NCBI RefSeq assembly: GCF_900659865.1
Contig: NZ_LR213766.1
Location: 1-64,000, forward strand
Source of the DNA: Hyella patelloides LEGE 07179
GTDB lineage: Bacteria; Cyanobacteriota; Cyanobacteriia; Cyanobacteriales; Xenococcaceae
DNA length: 64,000 nt
Reading direction: 5' to 3'
Shown here: in pieces, positions 1-7,853 of the stretch
How the letters are laid out: every line of letters begins with the position of its first letter
Position numbering within the stretch: position 1 is the stretch's first letter
The notes under the pieces: model-generated
The model's database searches: none
Seen by the model: only the letters and a program-made list of their open reading frames with translations
What the model was told of the DNA's origin: nothing
Program-made: the position numbers and the translations under genes

Positions 1-169
1 TTCTTTTGGGTTTTGATACTTCTAGTCCTAGAGCAATAGCTAAATCAGATTCTAGGTAATATCGATGCCCTGATGGGGTTCTCTTCGCTGGTAATTTTCC
101 CGTTTCATCCCATCTATGAAGAGTTTTTACGCTAACTCCTACTCTTTTAGCAAATTCTCCTGGTCGCAT
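1..169 (-). CDS. tnpA: IS607-family serine recombinase TnpA, N-terminal part (cut by window edge)
   Basis: Reading leftward from an ATG at 167-169, the frame stays open to the window edge for about 56 codons. It begins MRPGEFAKRVGVSVKTLHRW and continues with a TPSGHRYY motif. This is the MerR-like winged-helix DNA-binding head typical of IS607-family TnpA, which precedes a serine-recombinase domain in full-length members. The catalytic domain and any partner tnpB would lie outside the window to the left, so completeness cannot be judged. A stand-alone MerR-type regulator is possible, but the TLHRWDETGKLPA/TPSGHRYY pattern favours the transposon protein. Confidence 0.75.
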   Translation of the reverse strand, partial: MRPGEFAKRVGVSVKTLHRWDETGKLPAKRTPSGHRYYLESDLAIALGLEVSKPKR

Positions 170-180
170 TAACTTTTCCT

Positions 181-232
181 AGACATAATGTCTAAGATTG
201 TACAGCTTTGTCTAGCAAAATTGCTACTAGAC
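181..232. repeat. Clustered short palindromes beside the IS607-type gene
   Basis: Two inverted repeats sit just upstream of the tnpA start. AGACAT-a-ATGTCT is at 181-193. A longer hairpin at 210-232 has outer arms GTCTAG and CTAGAC around inner arms TAGCAA and TTGCTA. They may belong to the left end of the element (recombinase binding sites) or to the tnpA promoter. The transposon boundary cannot be fixed from this window. Confidence 0.5.
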
Positions 233-276
233 TAAAGCTCTCTTTAATTGTCTCAATCGATAGGCAAAACAACCTG

Positions 277-1875
277 TTATCTAGCCTGGGGTAACAGAGC
301 CATAGGATTAGTCGCTGTTGAGCCATTGGGGCGAATTTCAAAATGGAGGTGAGGACCAGTGCTACGACCAGTAGTACCCATTTCAGCAATTAATTGTCCT
401 TGTGTAACTCTTTGACCACTGTTCACTAAAATACGATTGTTATGAGCATAAAAAGTAACGCTACCATCAGAATGTCTTAGTTTAACTAGGTTGCCATAAC
501 CACCAGAATTCCAACCAGCAAAAATCACCTCTCCTGGGGCTGCTGCCATGATAGGAGTGCCAATAGGTGCAGCAATATCAATTCCCTTGTGCATTCTTCC
601 CCAACGCCAGCCCCAACCAGAGGTGAGAGTGCCTTGAGCGGGCCACATATAACCATCAAAAACAGGGTTATCTGGGAAATGTTCTTCTGGAGAATCCAAA
701 GGAGGTAAATCGGGTGCAATACTATTGTTTCCCGAAGGGCTGATAACTGTATTAAAGTTTTCTGCTGGAGTAGGTGCAGAAGCTAAAGACGGATTTCGTG
801 GTTGGGCATCGTTGCTTACTTGCTCATTCTCTTCTGAAACATTTGTCAGTACTGAGGCGTTTGTTTCGGAAGATACTTTAGAGCCAGCTCGTTCATTAGA
901 CTCAGTGGGTTGTACCACTGCTGTCGTTTTATTACTGCCGTTTTGATCTTGATATCTCGTCCGTAGTTGAATAATATCTTGTCTCAGCCTGCTGATGTAA
1001 GGATCTGAGTCTTGAGATATATTACCATCAGATGTTTGTTCGGCTTTTTCTACAGGGTTTGTGGCTATAGACTCTAAATTTTGCTTTTTACTACCAGATT
1101 CTGCTTTTTTCTCTACTAGAGAAGATAGAGAGGCTGGCTTTTTAGAGCTTGAATTGGCAAAGTTGTTACTCAAAGAAAACCTGCGATCTTGGCGGAGCCG
1201 AGGCACTTCGTGGTCAGCTTCGCTGGCTCGCTTTGCGAGATCGCCAGATACTTCAATTCTTTGATAATTATGTTCTTGTGCTAACTCCAGACTGGGAATT
1301 ACCAACTGATAATTTATGTTCAGAAAGTTGGGGTTAGTTAATTGATTAGCTTCAATAATTTGATTGCTGGAGATGCCATACTGACGAGCAATTTCTGTAA
1401 TAGTATCCCCTGCTCTAACAGTATGAATTTTTTGAAATGTTTCTTGCGTCTCAATTTTGGCTAGTTTCAAAGAAGGTAATTGGGGTATCCCTTCAGTAGT
1501 AGTTTCTCGAACTAGGTCGGATTTAATTAAGATTGTCGGTGTAGCTTCTTCTTGATTAGCATTAGCACCACCAATTGAACCCGATTTTTGATTGCTCTGC
1601 ATACTCTGTATTGCGCGAGTATCGAGAGAAGGTAATTCTGCAATCAAAGCCCGACCTTTGTGGTCAAAGATAGTCGCTTTTGCTTGTGCTGGCTGATGAA
1701 AAAATACCGTTGCTCCCAAAGATGAGATTGAAGCAATTAAACCCAATCCCCATGTCTTCAAGAAGTTTCGTTTTTTGTGGTTACTGGTAGATATAGCTTG
1801 CTCCTTTTTATCAGCTAAAAGGAGTGGGTTTGGTAATTGGGAGCTTACAGGTGATTTTTGTTCTTGCATAGCCAT
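277..1875 (-). CDS. Membrane-anchored LysM and M23 peptidase (murein hydrolase-like)
   Basis: Likely a peptidoglycan endopeptidase or murein hydrolase activator acting at the envelope. A basic N-terminus leads into one hydrophobic segment (about residues 37-59). A LysM domain follows at about 150-195 (HTVRAGDTITEIARQYGIS), then a long low-complexity Ser/Asn/Glu linker and a C-terminal M23 domain (about 410-525). The M23 zinc motifs are present: HKGID (HxxxD type), YAHN, and HLHFE (HxH). I chose the ATG at 1873-1875, which has an AAAAAGAGA stretch just upstream; a GTG 11 codons earlier is possible. The linker carries an 18-codon insertion from a dispersed repeat (1183-1244). The gene is monocistronic; a strong inverted repeat lies upstream at 2033-2050. 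Confidence 0.88.
   Translation of the reverse strand: MAMQEQKSPVSSQLPNPLLLADKKEQAISTSNHKKRNFLKTWGLGLIASISSLGATVFFHQPAQAKATIFDHKGRALIAELPSLDTRAIQSMQSNQKSGSIGGANANQEEATPTILIKSDLVRETTTEGIPQLPSLKLAKIETQETFQKIHTVRAGDTITEIARQYGISSNQIIEANQLTNPNFLNINYQLVIPSLELAQEHNYQRIEVSGDLAKRASEADHEVPRLRQDRRFSLSNNFANSSSKKPASLSSLVEKKAESGSKKQNLESIATNPVEKAEQTSDGNISQDSDPYISRLRQDIIQLRTRYQDQNGSNKTTAVVQPTESNERAGSKVSSETNASVLTNVSEENEQVSNDAQPRNPSLASAPTPAENFNTVISPSGNNSIAPDLPPLDSPEEHFPDNPVFDGYMWPAQGTLTSGWGWRWGRMHKGIDIAAPIGTPIMAAAPGEVIFAGWNSGGYGNLVKLRHSDGSVTFYAHNNRILVNSGQRVTQGQLIAEMGTTGRSTGPHLHFEIRPNGSTATNPMALLPQAR
1183..1244. repeat. 62-bp GCGATC...GATCGC element inserted in frame in the M23 peptidase gene
   Basis: A GC-rich, partly palindromic segment in an AT-rich gene. 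It starts with GCGATC and ends with GATCGC, as if a HIP1 octamer had been split and its GATC duplicated. Read on the coding strand it gives SGDLAKRASEAD and following residues. The same 62-bp length, the same frame and nearly the same first half recur at 40483-40544. The net addition over one HIP1 site is 54 bp, or 18 codons. Confidence 0.8.
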
Positions 1876-2032
1876 GGATCTCTTTTTTAATAGTCTTTGG
1901 GTAACCACCTAGATATCTAGTTAGTTGTCATAACGAAAGCATTTTAGTGTTTTAAATTTGTTTCTTTAAACCCAATTTAAGAAGAAGCACAATATTTAAC
2001 TTGCGTTAAGTCTTGAAACTTCCTTTATAAAG

Positions 2033-2050
2033 TTTCGTATTTGTACGAAA
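2033..2050. promoter_or_regulatory. Inverted repeat TTTCGTA-N4-TACGAAA upstream of the M23 peptidase gene
   Basis: A perfect 7-bp inverted repeat with a 4-bp spacer, about 160 bp upstream of the chosen peptidase start, in the gap between that gene and trmL. The size and symmetry suit a dimeric repressor site, but no regulator can be named. A second perfect palindrome, CTAGATATCTAG (1909-1920), lies closer to the start. Confidence 0.35.
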
Positions 2051-2176
2051 GGTTAACCTGAAATTTGTATTTAGACAAGTAGTTTCAAATACTTTTTACT
2101 TTTTTTTGATTTAAGACTTAAAAATATGTATATTGTGTGTCTATCTAGTTAGTTTTTAGTAAATATTATGCGATCG

Positions 2177-2650
2177 CTAACTATTAATCCTTGATGTTAT
2201 TTTTGCTTGCCTAATGGCTTCAAATAAAGCAATAGAAACACTCACCGAAAGATTAAGACTGCGTACTTGAGGTTGAGCGATTTCAATATAGGCTCGATAG
2301 TGACAAGCATCTAAAACTTCTGGGGGTAAACCTTTGGTTTCACAGCCAAACAATAACCAATCATTAGCTTGATATTGGTAGTCAAGATAGTCACCGCTAC
2401 CCCGCACTGTAAAGCCGATTAAATTGCCGTCTCGCTCGCGATAATGTTGCCAAAAGTATTCCAGGTCTTGATGATAATGTAAGTCTACGTAGGGCCAATA
2501 ATCTAAACCTGCTCTTTTCAAATAGCGATCGCTGATTTCAAAACCTAATGGTGCTACTAAGTGTAATTCTGTTTTGGTAGCAGCGCAGGTACGAGCAATA
2601 TTTCCCGTATTGGGAGGAATTTCGGGATGAACTAAGACGACACGGGGCAT
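2177..2650 (-). CDS. trmL: tRNA (cytidine/uridine-34 2'-O)-methyltransferase TrmL
   Basis: SPOUT-class methyltransferase that 2'-O-methylates the wobble base of certain leucine tRNAs in the cytoplasm, using SAM. At 157 residues it has the usual single-domain TrmL/YibK length. Visible motifs are HPEIPPNTGNIARTCAAT at the N-terminus (motif 1), LLFGCETKGLPPEVLD in the middle (motif 2), and RSLNLSVSVSIALFEAIRQ at the C-terminus (the knot segment forming the SAM site). It lies about 70 bp upstream of nothing on its own strand but just downstream of gshA on the same strand. The gap to gshA contains heptamer-type repeats (CAGTTAT-like), so co-transcription is uncertain. Confidence 0.93.
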   Translation of the reverse strand: MPRVVLVHPEIPPNTGNIARTCAATKTELHLVAPLGFEISDRYLKRAGLDYWPYVDLHYHQDLEYFWQHYRERDGNLIGFTVRGSGDYLDYQYQANDWLLFGCETKGLPPEVLDACHYRAYIEIAQPQVRSLNLSVSVSIALFEAIRQAKITSRINS

Positions 2651-2718
2651 TTTTTCAGTAATCAGTTATCAGTGACCAGTTATCATTTTTTGACTAACCA
2701 TTTGCCATTAGTCCTTAA

Positions 2719-3864
2719 TTAGGCGACTAAAATTGGCTGACAAAGATTATATTCTAAGTCTTTTTCTTGTTGAGCCATTTCTTGAATTGCTTGTTCGATG
2801 ATAGCGGGAATAGCTGTACCTTGTTGATATTGTTGTAGCCACTGTTGAGCCATGTTACCCGATCGCAGAATTTTTTTCACTGGGGAGAGGAAACAACTAT
2901 ACCCTTTTGGCTTAACTGTCGGGTAAATCTGTTCGTAAATCTCACCAATCCAATCTTTAGCTGTAATGGTGCGTCCATCTTGCCAATGTTGCAGTTGGGC
3001 ATCTAAGCTATTGTGGGCTACCGCAGTTTCATTGTTATCTGCCATAGTTACTAATTCCTCTGGAGTAAATTTACTCTGCTGTAGTGGATCGAGATTTGGG
3101 TATTGCAACATCTGGTTAATTCTACCTTCGAGTAAAGCAGTAATTGCCAGTAATGCAATCGGATCGACTACCAAATCACAAATACGCAATTCTAAACGGT
3201 TGAGATTATAAGGTCTGCGATCGCCATTAGGTCTGACAGATGACCACAAATGACGAACATTTTCCATAGTGCCAATAGCTAATTGTTCTTCTGTCCAATC
3301 TATAAAATGTTTGTGAGAGCTAAACAAAGGTACATTACGGGGAGTTTTCGGAAACATCTGCCAGCGAGTAGAATGATAGCCTGTAGCCTTGCCATCTAAA
3401 AAGGGAGAAGAGGCACTTAAAGCTAAATAAAGAGGTGCTTCTAAGCGAATTAAACGACAGGCTTGGATTAATTTTTCTGGATCGCTAATACCTACATTAA
3501 TATGAATGCTGGCAGTTACAACATCTGTACCATAGGTTTGCTCAATATACTCATGATAAGGATTTTGGGGATCGGAACGAAAGAAACGGCTGCTATCTCC
3601 CAGGGATAAAGTACTACCAGGAAGAATAGTATAATTGCCCAAGCTGCGGATATAGGTTCTTAATTTTTGTCGTGGTTTAAGTAGAGCGCACAACAGGCGG
3701 GCATAGCTGGTATAGGGCGCAGTGGTATATTCTACATTTCTACTGTCTGGTTCGCGGACAAAACAACCATCTAATTGCTTGACAATTTTATCTGATAGTC
3801 CGATGACATCACCTTGAGGCGTGCCAGTATACATTTCTACTTCAAATCCCTTGGAAAGTAACAC
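2719..3864 (-). CDS. gshA: Glutamate-cysteine ligase, cyanobacterial/plant-like type
   Basis: Catalyses ATP-dependent formation of gamma-glutamylcysteine, the first step of glutathione synthesis, in the cytoplasm. The protein is 381 residues. Its N-terminus (MLLSKGFEVEMYTGTPQGD) and the block VREPDSRNVEYTTAPYTSY match the cyanobacterial GshA family rather than the enterobacterial one. Further family blocks are YHEYIEQTYGTDVVTASIHINVG and RLELRICDLVVDP, which build the glutamate and metal sites. gshB is not nearby. The start is the first ATG and fits the known family start. Confidence 0.92.
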   Translation of the reverse strand: MLLSKGFEVEMYTGTPQGDVIGLSDKIVKQLDGCFVREPDSRNVEYTTAPYTSYARLLCALLKPRQKLRTYIRSLGNYTILPGSTLSLGDSSRFFRSDPQNPYHEYIEQTYGTDVVTASIHINVGISDPEKLIQACRLIRLEAPLYLALSASSPFLDGKATGYHSTRWQMFPKTPRNVPLFSSHKHFIDWTEEQLAIGTMENVRHLWSSVRPNGDRRPYNLNRLELRICDLVVDPIALLAITALLEGRINQMLQYPNLDPLQQSKFTPEELVTMADNNETAVAHNSLDAQLQHWQDGRTITAKDWIGEIYEQIYPTVKPKGYSCFLSPVKKILRSGNMAQQWLQQYQQGTAIPAIIEQAIQEMAQQEKDLEYNLCQPILVA

Positions 3865-3978
3865 TATAATGCCTCGCTAACAGTAATCAGTAATTAGTAA
3901 TCAGTCAAAAATTATGAATTATGAAGGAAAAAATAATTCAATATCTTAGAGAATAGCAGTTTTAAACCGCGTCTTGTC

Positions 3979-4260
3979 TTAATAATGGTTGATAACAATC
4001 ACAACTGGAAATTGCGATCGCAAATACATTATAAGACAAAGGATAATTCTAAAAACTCTTTGAGCCATTCCAATATTACTGTTTCCGTATTCTTCAATCT
4101 CAACCCAACTATCTGCACCACAGATTACGGCACAAATTGTCCTACCGACGATATCTAGTAAACGATGTTCAATTAGATACTCGGTTCTCGGATCTTCTAA
4201 GCTTTCAAAATGTATTAGAAGTGATGCTGATTGTTTGTTAGAAGAATTCATGGCTGACAA
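3979..4260 (-). pseudogene. ISAs1-family transposase remnant (truncated and frameshifted)
   Basis: The N-terminal 55 or so residues (SLEDPRTEYLIEHRLLDIVG, then ICAVICGADSWVEIEEYGNSN) match the DDE_Tnp_1-associated N-terminal domain of ISAs1 transposases. After GNSNI the expected continuation EWLKEFLEL appears in a different frame and ends at a TAA (4029-4031), so there is a one-base frameshift at about 4069. The catalytic DDE domain is absent. Full-length members are around 370 residues. This is a dead fragment, left between gshA and the FkbM pair. Confidence 0.85.
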
Positions 4261-4676
4261 TTAGTTTAGAATCTATTTGTCAGTATCTCTCAATTTTTGA
4301 GTATGCGTTTGCCCTGGCGTCGATCGAGCCAAATTTGATTTCTTTAGTGAGTAAGGTAGACTCAGCTTCTTTGTTGCTTACTTTGTAAGCATTTAAAAAG
4401 GTTAATTGACTTACGACCAGGATTAATGTCAAATACAGTCTCAAACTTTACTTGTTTAGGTTTAAAATCTAAGTTGCTTAGAATTAATGTGAGGATACCT
4501 GGGCTACCAAATCAAAGGCATCTCAGGCGTAATTCAAAGTCTGTTATCTATATTAGGTTGGCACTCTGCGTAGAAGCGGTTAGATCGGAGGATTTCGAGA
4601 TAAAAATATCAATTCAAATATAGTACAAGTTAGTGCTGAATTCAAGTAACCATAACATCTCCAGAGAAATTAAACC
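4261..4676. other. Intergenic region between ISAs1 remnant and FkbM genes
   Basis: About 400 bp with no convincing gene. A 65-codon open frame at 4426-4623 has no recognisable domain and no clear ribosome site. A small inverted pair (CTTACtttGTAAG) lies near 4378-4390. The promoter for the FkbM pair should be here; an AGAGAA stretch precedes the ATG at 4677. Confidence 0.4.
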
Positions 4677-5504
4677 ATGCATGTTGAAACCTGTTGTCAA
4701 GCTTTGCTCGATCAAATTCTGCTAGCGATAGATAAAGAGAAAACAGGAATTTGTATAGACGTTGGTGTAGGGACTTTTGCTTTCTATTGCGAGCGATTTG
4801 CTCGTCTCGGATTTCAGACCATTGCCGTAGAGCCTCTCCCTTCCCAGAAATTACGTAAGGTTTGCCAAAGTCATCAAATCCACTTAATTGAATGTTGCCT
4901 TTCCGATACTAATGATATCCAAAAATTACATATTGGCACATTCGCTGGCTTTTCAAACCGTAACTTTAGCTCCTTAGACCCTAACTGGTTTGGGGCTTCA
5001 AATAATACTAAACCAGTCCAATCAATGACATTACCTAATTTGTTAGATAGACTTGCAGCCCCAAAAATCACCTGCCTTAAACTAGACATTGAAGGCTGGG
5101 AATCTGTAGTTATTAAGCAGTTACCAGAATTACCAGATTCCTTGCTGCCAAAGGTCATCATGTTTGAGTATGGAGGCGGAGCTAATAGGCAGAGTCGTAA
5201 GGCAGGATGGTCATCCCAATTTGTTAGTGCAACAAAGGAATGTCTCTCTGTCTTAAAGGATTGGGGTTATGGCTTTAGTGTGATAATTGACTTTGCCCCC
5301 GATGCTAAGGAGCTAATCTTTGACTTACAAGCATCCGATCTCAACCTGAACACGATTTTTCAGGCAAATTCCATTTATGGGAATATTATTTGCTGTCGCC
5401 ATTTTCGATATGAAGAAGCTGAAATTAGTAAAATATGTGCTTCCTACTACGATGGCTTGCTTAGCCGATTGGTGAAAGCACTTTTGTCAAATGTTTCTAA
5501 CTAG
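4677..5504 (+). CDS. FkbM-family SAM-dependent methyltransferase (first of a pair)
   Basis: The FkbM fold transfers a methyl group from SAM, usually to sugar hydroxyls of glycans or natural products. The SAM-binding start reads GICIDVGVGTFAFYCERFA, with the acidic end of strand 2 at AVEPLP. The FkbM signature follows as TCLKLDIEGWESVVIKQLP (about residues 130-150), and EYGGG lies near the C-terminal half. The glycine-rich loop DVGVGTF departs slightly from the usual DVGANxG. The next gene, another FkbM protein, starts at the base after this stop, so the two are surely co-transcribed. The substrate is unknown; no glycosyltransferase is adjacent. Confidence 0.82.
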   Translation: MHVETCCQALLDQILLAIDKEKTGICIDVGVGTFAFYCERFARLGFQTIAVEPLPSQKLRKVCQSHQIHLIECCLSDTNDIQKLHIGTFAGFSNRNFSSLDPNWFGASNNTKPVQSMTLPNLLDRLAAPKITCLKLDIEGWESVVIKQLPELPDSLLPKVIMFEYGGGANRQSRKAGWSSQFVSATKECLSVLKDWGYGFSVIIDFAPDAKELIFDLQASDLNLNTIFQANSIYGNIICCRHFRYEEAEISKICASYYDGLLSRLVKALLSNVSN

Positions 5505-6302
5505 ATGGCGGTCAAAATAATCATGATAGAGAAAAGAATTAGTAAAGATCGCTCAGAAGAGATGGCTAGGTTATTATTATTCCCACTCCTGTTTTGCTTC
5601 ACTCTTTTGAAGATTGTCAATAGGCAGGTTCGCTCCTGGATAGGACTACAAACAAAAGACAATCTGATGCTCGATCTTGAAGCTCTTTGTAAAAAACACT
5701 CTTTGAAACCACGTGGTGTCATTCATATTGGTGCTCATGAAGGTCGAGAAATTAGCTTATATCGAAAGATGGGGTTTCAAAACATTTTGTTTATTGAAGC
5801 TAATCCAGTTGTATTTGAGAGATTGAAAGAAACTATCAGAGGTATTTCTAATGTTAAAGCAGTAAATTGCGCCATCAACAACTTAGATGGAGAAACAACT
5901 TTACATGTGACTTCATACGATCAGAGTAGTTCTGTATTGCCGTTGAAAGAAGTCAAACGAATTTACCCATTTATTGCAGAGTCCCATCAAGTAAAAGTTC
6001 AGTCGAGGACACTGGATAGGCTACTACAAGAACAGCAACTAGATCCATCGGATTTTAATATTATAAATATTGACATTCAAGGTGCTGAACTTATGGCTTT
6101 TCAGGGAGCAATAAATACTTTAAAGCATATTGAAGCAATCAATACGGAAGTCAATTATCAAGAACTGTATGAGGGATGTGCAATAATTGACCAGATTGAC
6201 GAATTTTTGACAAGTAAAGGCTTTAAGCGTGTGGCAACAACAACACCATTTCATCCATCGTGGGGAGATGCTTTTTATGTGAAGAAAAGGACTAGTGCCT
6301 AG
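5505..6302 (+). CDS. FkbM-family SAM-dependent methyltransferase (second of a pair)
   Basis: A second FkbM methyltransferase, abutting the first with no gap. An N-terminal hydrophobic stretch (MARLLLFPLLFCFTLLKIV) suggests membrane association; starts at 5505, 5523 or 5562 are all possible and translation is probably coupled. The SAM motif is GVIHIGAHEGREISLYRKMG, then FIEANP, and the FkbM signature is NIINIDIQGAELMAFQGA. The C-terminus contains EVNYQELYEGC, typical of the subfamily found in glycan gene clusters. The two paralogues are quite different in sequence, so this is not a recent tandem duplication. The pair may have arrived with the neighbouring insertion sequence; that is inference. 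Confidence 0.82.
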   Translation: MAVKIIMIEKRISKDRSEEMARLLLFPLLFCFTLLKIVNRQVRSWIGLQTKDNLMLDLEALCKKHSLKPRGVIHIGAHEGREISLYRKMGFQNILFIEANPVVFERLKETIRGISNVKAVNCAINNLDGETTLHVTSYDQSSSVLPLKEVKRIYPFIAESHQVKVQSRTLDRLLQEQQLDPSDFNIINIDIQGAELMAFQGAINTLKHIEAINTEVNYQELYEGCAIIDQIDEFLTSKGFKRVATTTPFHPSWGDAFYVKKRTSA

Positions 6303-6518
6303 TCCATAGAATTGTCGGGAAATAAAAAAGTACTTATTACTCAATACTTAATGACGAGTTACTTCAGCCCCGTTGGGCTTGGTAAGAAAAGAAGGAGAAA
6401 AATTATCAAACAGGTTCAATTCCAAGAGCCAAGAAATTCCCATAAAGCAAAAATTGCTGTTTTAAGTTAGAAAAAAACGAAGTTTCTACCTAACTTACCC
6501 AACCTTTCCTACTCATAA

Positions 6519-7760
6519 TTAAAGAGCTATCTCAGGAGTTTTACCTTTCAAGCCAGTCATTAGTCGTAAAGCAAACATTTTCAAAGGTTTAATATGTGCC
6601 ATAAGCCATAAACCCAAACGGCGAACAGCAACAATTGGTAGCCAATTATTAGAGAAGAAACGATCTAAGAAATCAGTAAAGCCCAAAATAGCTAAGTTTT
6701 CTTGTTTACGCCATTTTTCATAACGCTGAAGTACAGATAACGAGCCAATATCCTCCTTGCGTTTTAAAGCTTCTGTTAAAATCTGTGCCAAAGTAGCAGC
6801 ATCTCTAATACCTAAATTTAAACCTTGACCACCTACAGGATGACAACAGTGGGCTGCATCTCCAATTAATGCTAACCTAGATTGGGTATAGCGATCGCAT
6901 TGCATTAATTGTACGGGAAAAATAAGGCGATCGCTGACTAATTCTAAATCACCCAATAAACCGCCTGTATAGTGTTCTAATTCCTGTAAAAATTCTGCTT
7001 CAGTTAAATTCTGTAAGTCTTTAGCTCTTTTGTGGGGATTTGTCCAAACAATCTGACAACGATTCCCTGGTAAAGGCAAAATACCCATAGGACCTGTAGC
7101 CCAGAATCTTTCAAAAGCCGTATCATTTTGCGGTGCTGTATGTTTAATGGTAAAAGCAACACAAGATTGCCAATACTTCCAGCCACGGGTGGTAATGTTC
7201 GCCAAATTACGAATTTGCGATCTAGCTCCATCAGCCCCAATCACTAATTTGGCACTAATACTGCGATCGCCATCTGCGGTTTTTACAGTTACGGTACTAA
7301 AGTTACTATGGTTGGTAACGTTGGTTACTTCTGCGGGACATACCCAATTTATATTAGAGCAGTTTGTTATGTGTTGCTGTAGAGCAGTTAAAACCACATT
7401 ATGTTGTGCCACATAACCAAGATAGTCGGTGTTTAAATCTTGTTCCTCAAAGGTAACTACTTGAGGAAACTCAGCATCAGAAAGACGAATATTTTTAAAT
7501 TTGCCGATGTGGGGTAATATCTGTTGCCAAACCCCAATACCTTCATAAATACGACTCGAAAGAATCGAGAAAGCATAAGCTTGCCTTCTAGCTGCTGCCA
7601 CCTCCAACGGTTTTGCTTCAACTATGGTGATTTTTAGTCCAGAATCTTTTAAAGCAGATGCGAGAGTCGTACCAACAATGCCCCCGCCGACAATTACGAT
7701 ATCACAATCTACGCTGTTTTTAGTAGTTTCGACAATACGGTTTTGTTGTTCTAACGCCAT
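6519..7760 (-). CDS. FAD-dependent hydroxylase, UbiH/UbiF/VisC/COQ6 family
   Basis: Flavoprotein aromatic-ring monooxygenase, 413 residues, of the UbiH family. The N-terminal dinucleotide fold reads DIVIVGGGIVGTTLASAL; the mid-protein DG motif is LVIGADGARSQIR; the GD motif is LALIGDAAHCCHPVGGQGLN, all as expected for this class. In proteobacteria such enzymes hydroxylate ubiquinone precursors. Cyanobacteria make plastoquinone, so the substrate here is less certain, perhaps a prenylquinone. The gene stands alone, 93 bp upstream of the prfC stop and on the same strand. Confidence 0.85.
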   Translation of the reverse strand: MALEQQNRIVETTKNSVDCDIVIVGGGIVGTTLASALKDSGLKITIVEAKPLEVAAARRQAYAFSILSSRIYEGIGVWQQILPHIGKFKNIRLSDAEFPQVVTFEEQDLNTDYLGYVAQHNVVLTALQQHITNCSNINWVCPAEVTNVTNHSNFSTVTVKTADGDRSISAKLVIGADGARSQIRNLANITTRGWKYWQSCVAFTIKHTAPQNDTAFERFWATGPMGILPLPGNRCQIVWTNPHKRAKDLQNLTEAEFLQELEHYTGGLLGDLELVSDRLIFPVQLMQCDRYTQSRLALIGDAAHCCHPVGGQGLNLGIRDAATLAQILTEALKRKEDIGSLSVLQRYEKWRKQENLAILGFTDFLDRFFSNNWLPIVAVRRLGLWLMAHIKPLKMFALRLMTGLKGKTPEIAL

Positions 7761-7853
7761 TTTTGAAAATTTGTTTCTCTTTATATATATTGTGACGCGA
7801 TCGGCAAAAACAGTAAAGTTGTTTTATTTGTGGTTGGTTGGATGAACGATGAT

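Noticed and set aside
4426-4623. 65-codon open frame on the + strand
   Set aside because: No domain, no ribosome site, and composition like surrounding noncoding DNA.
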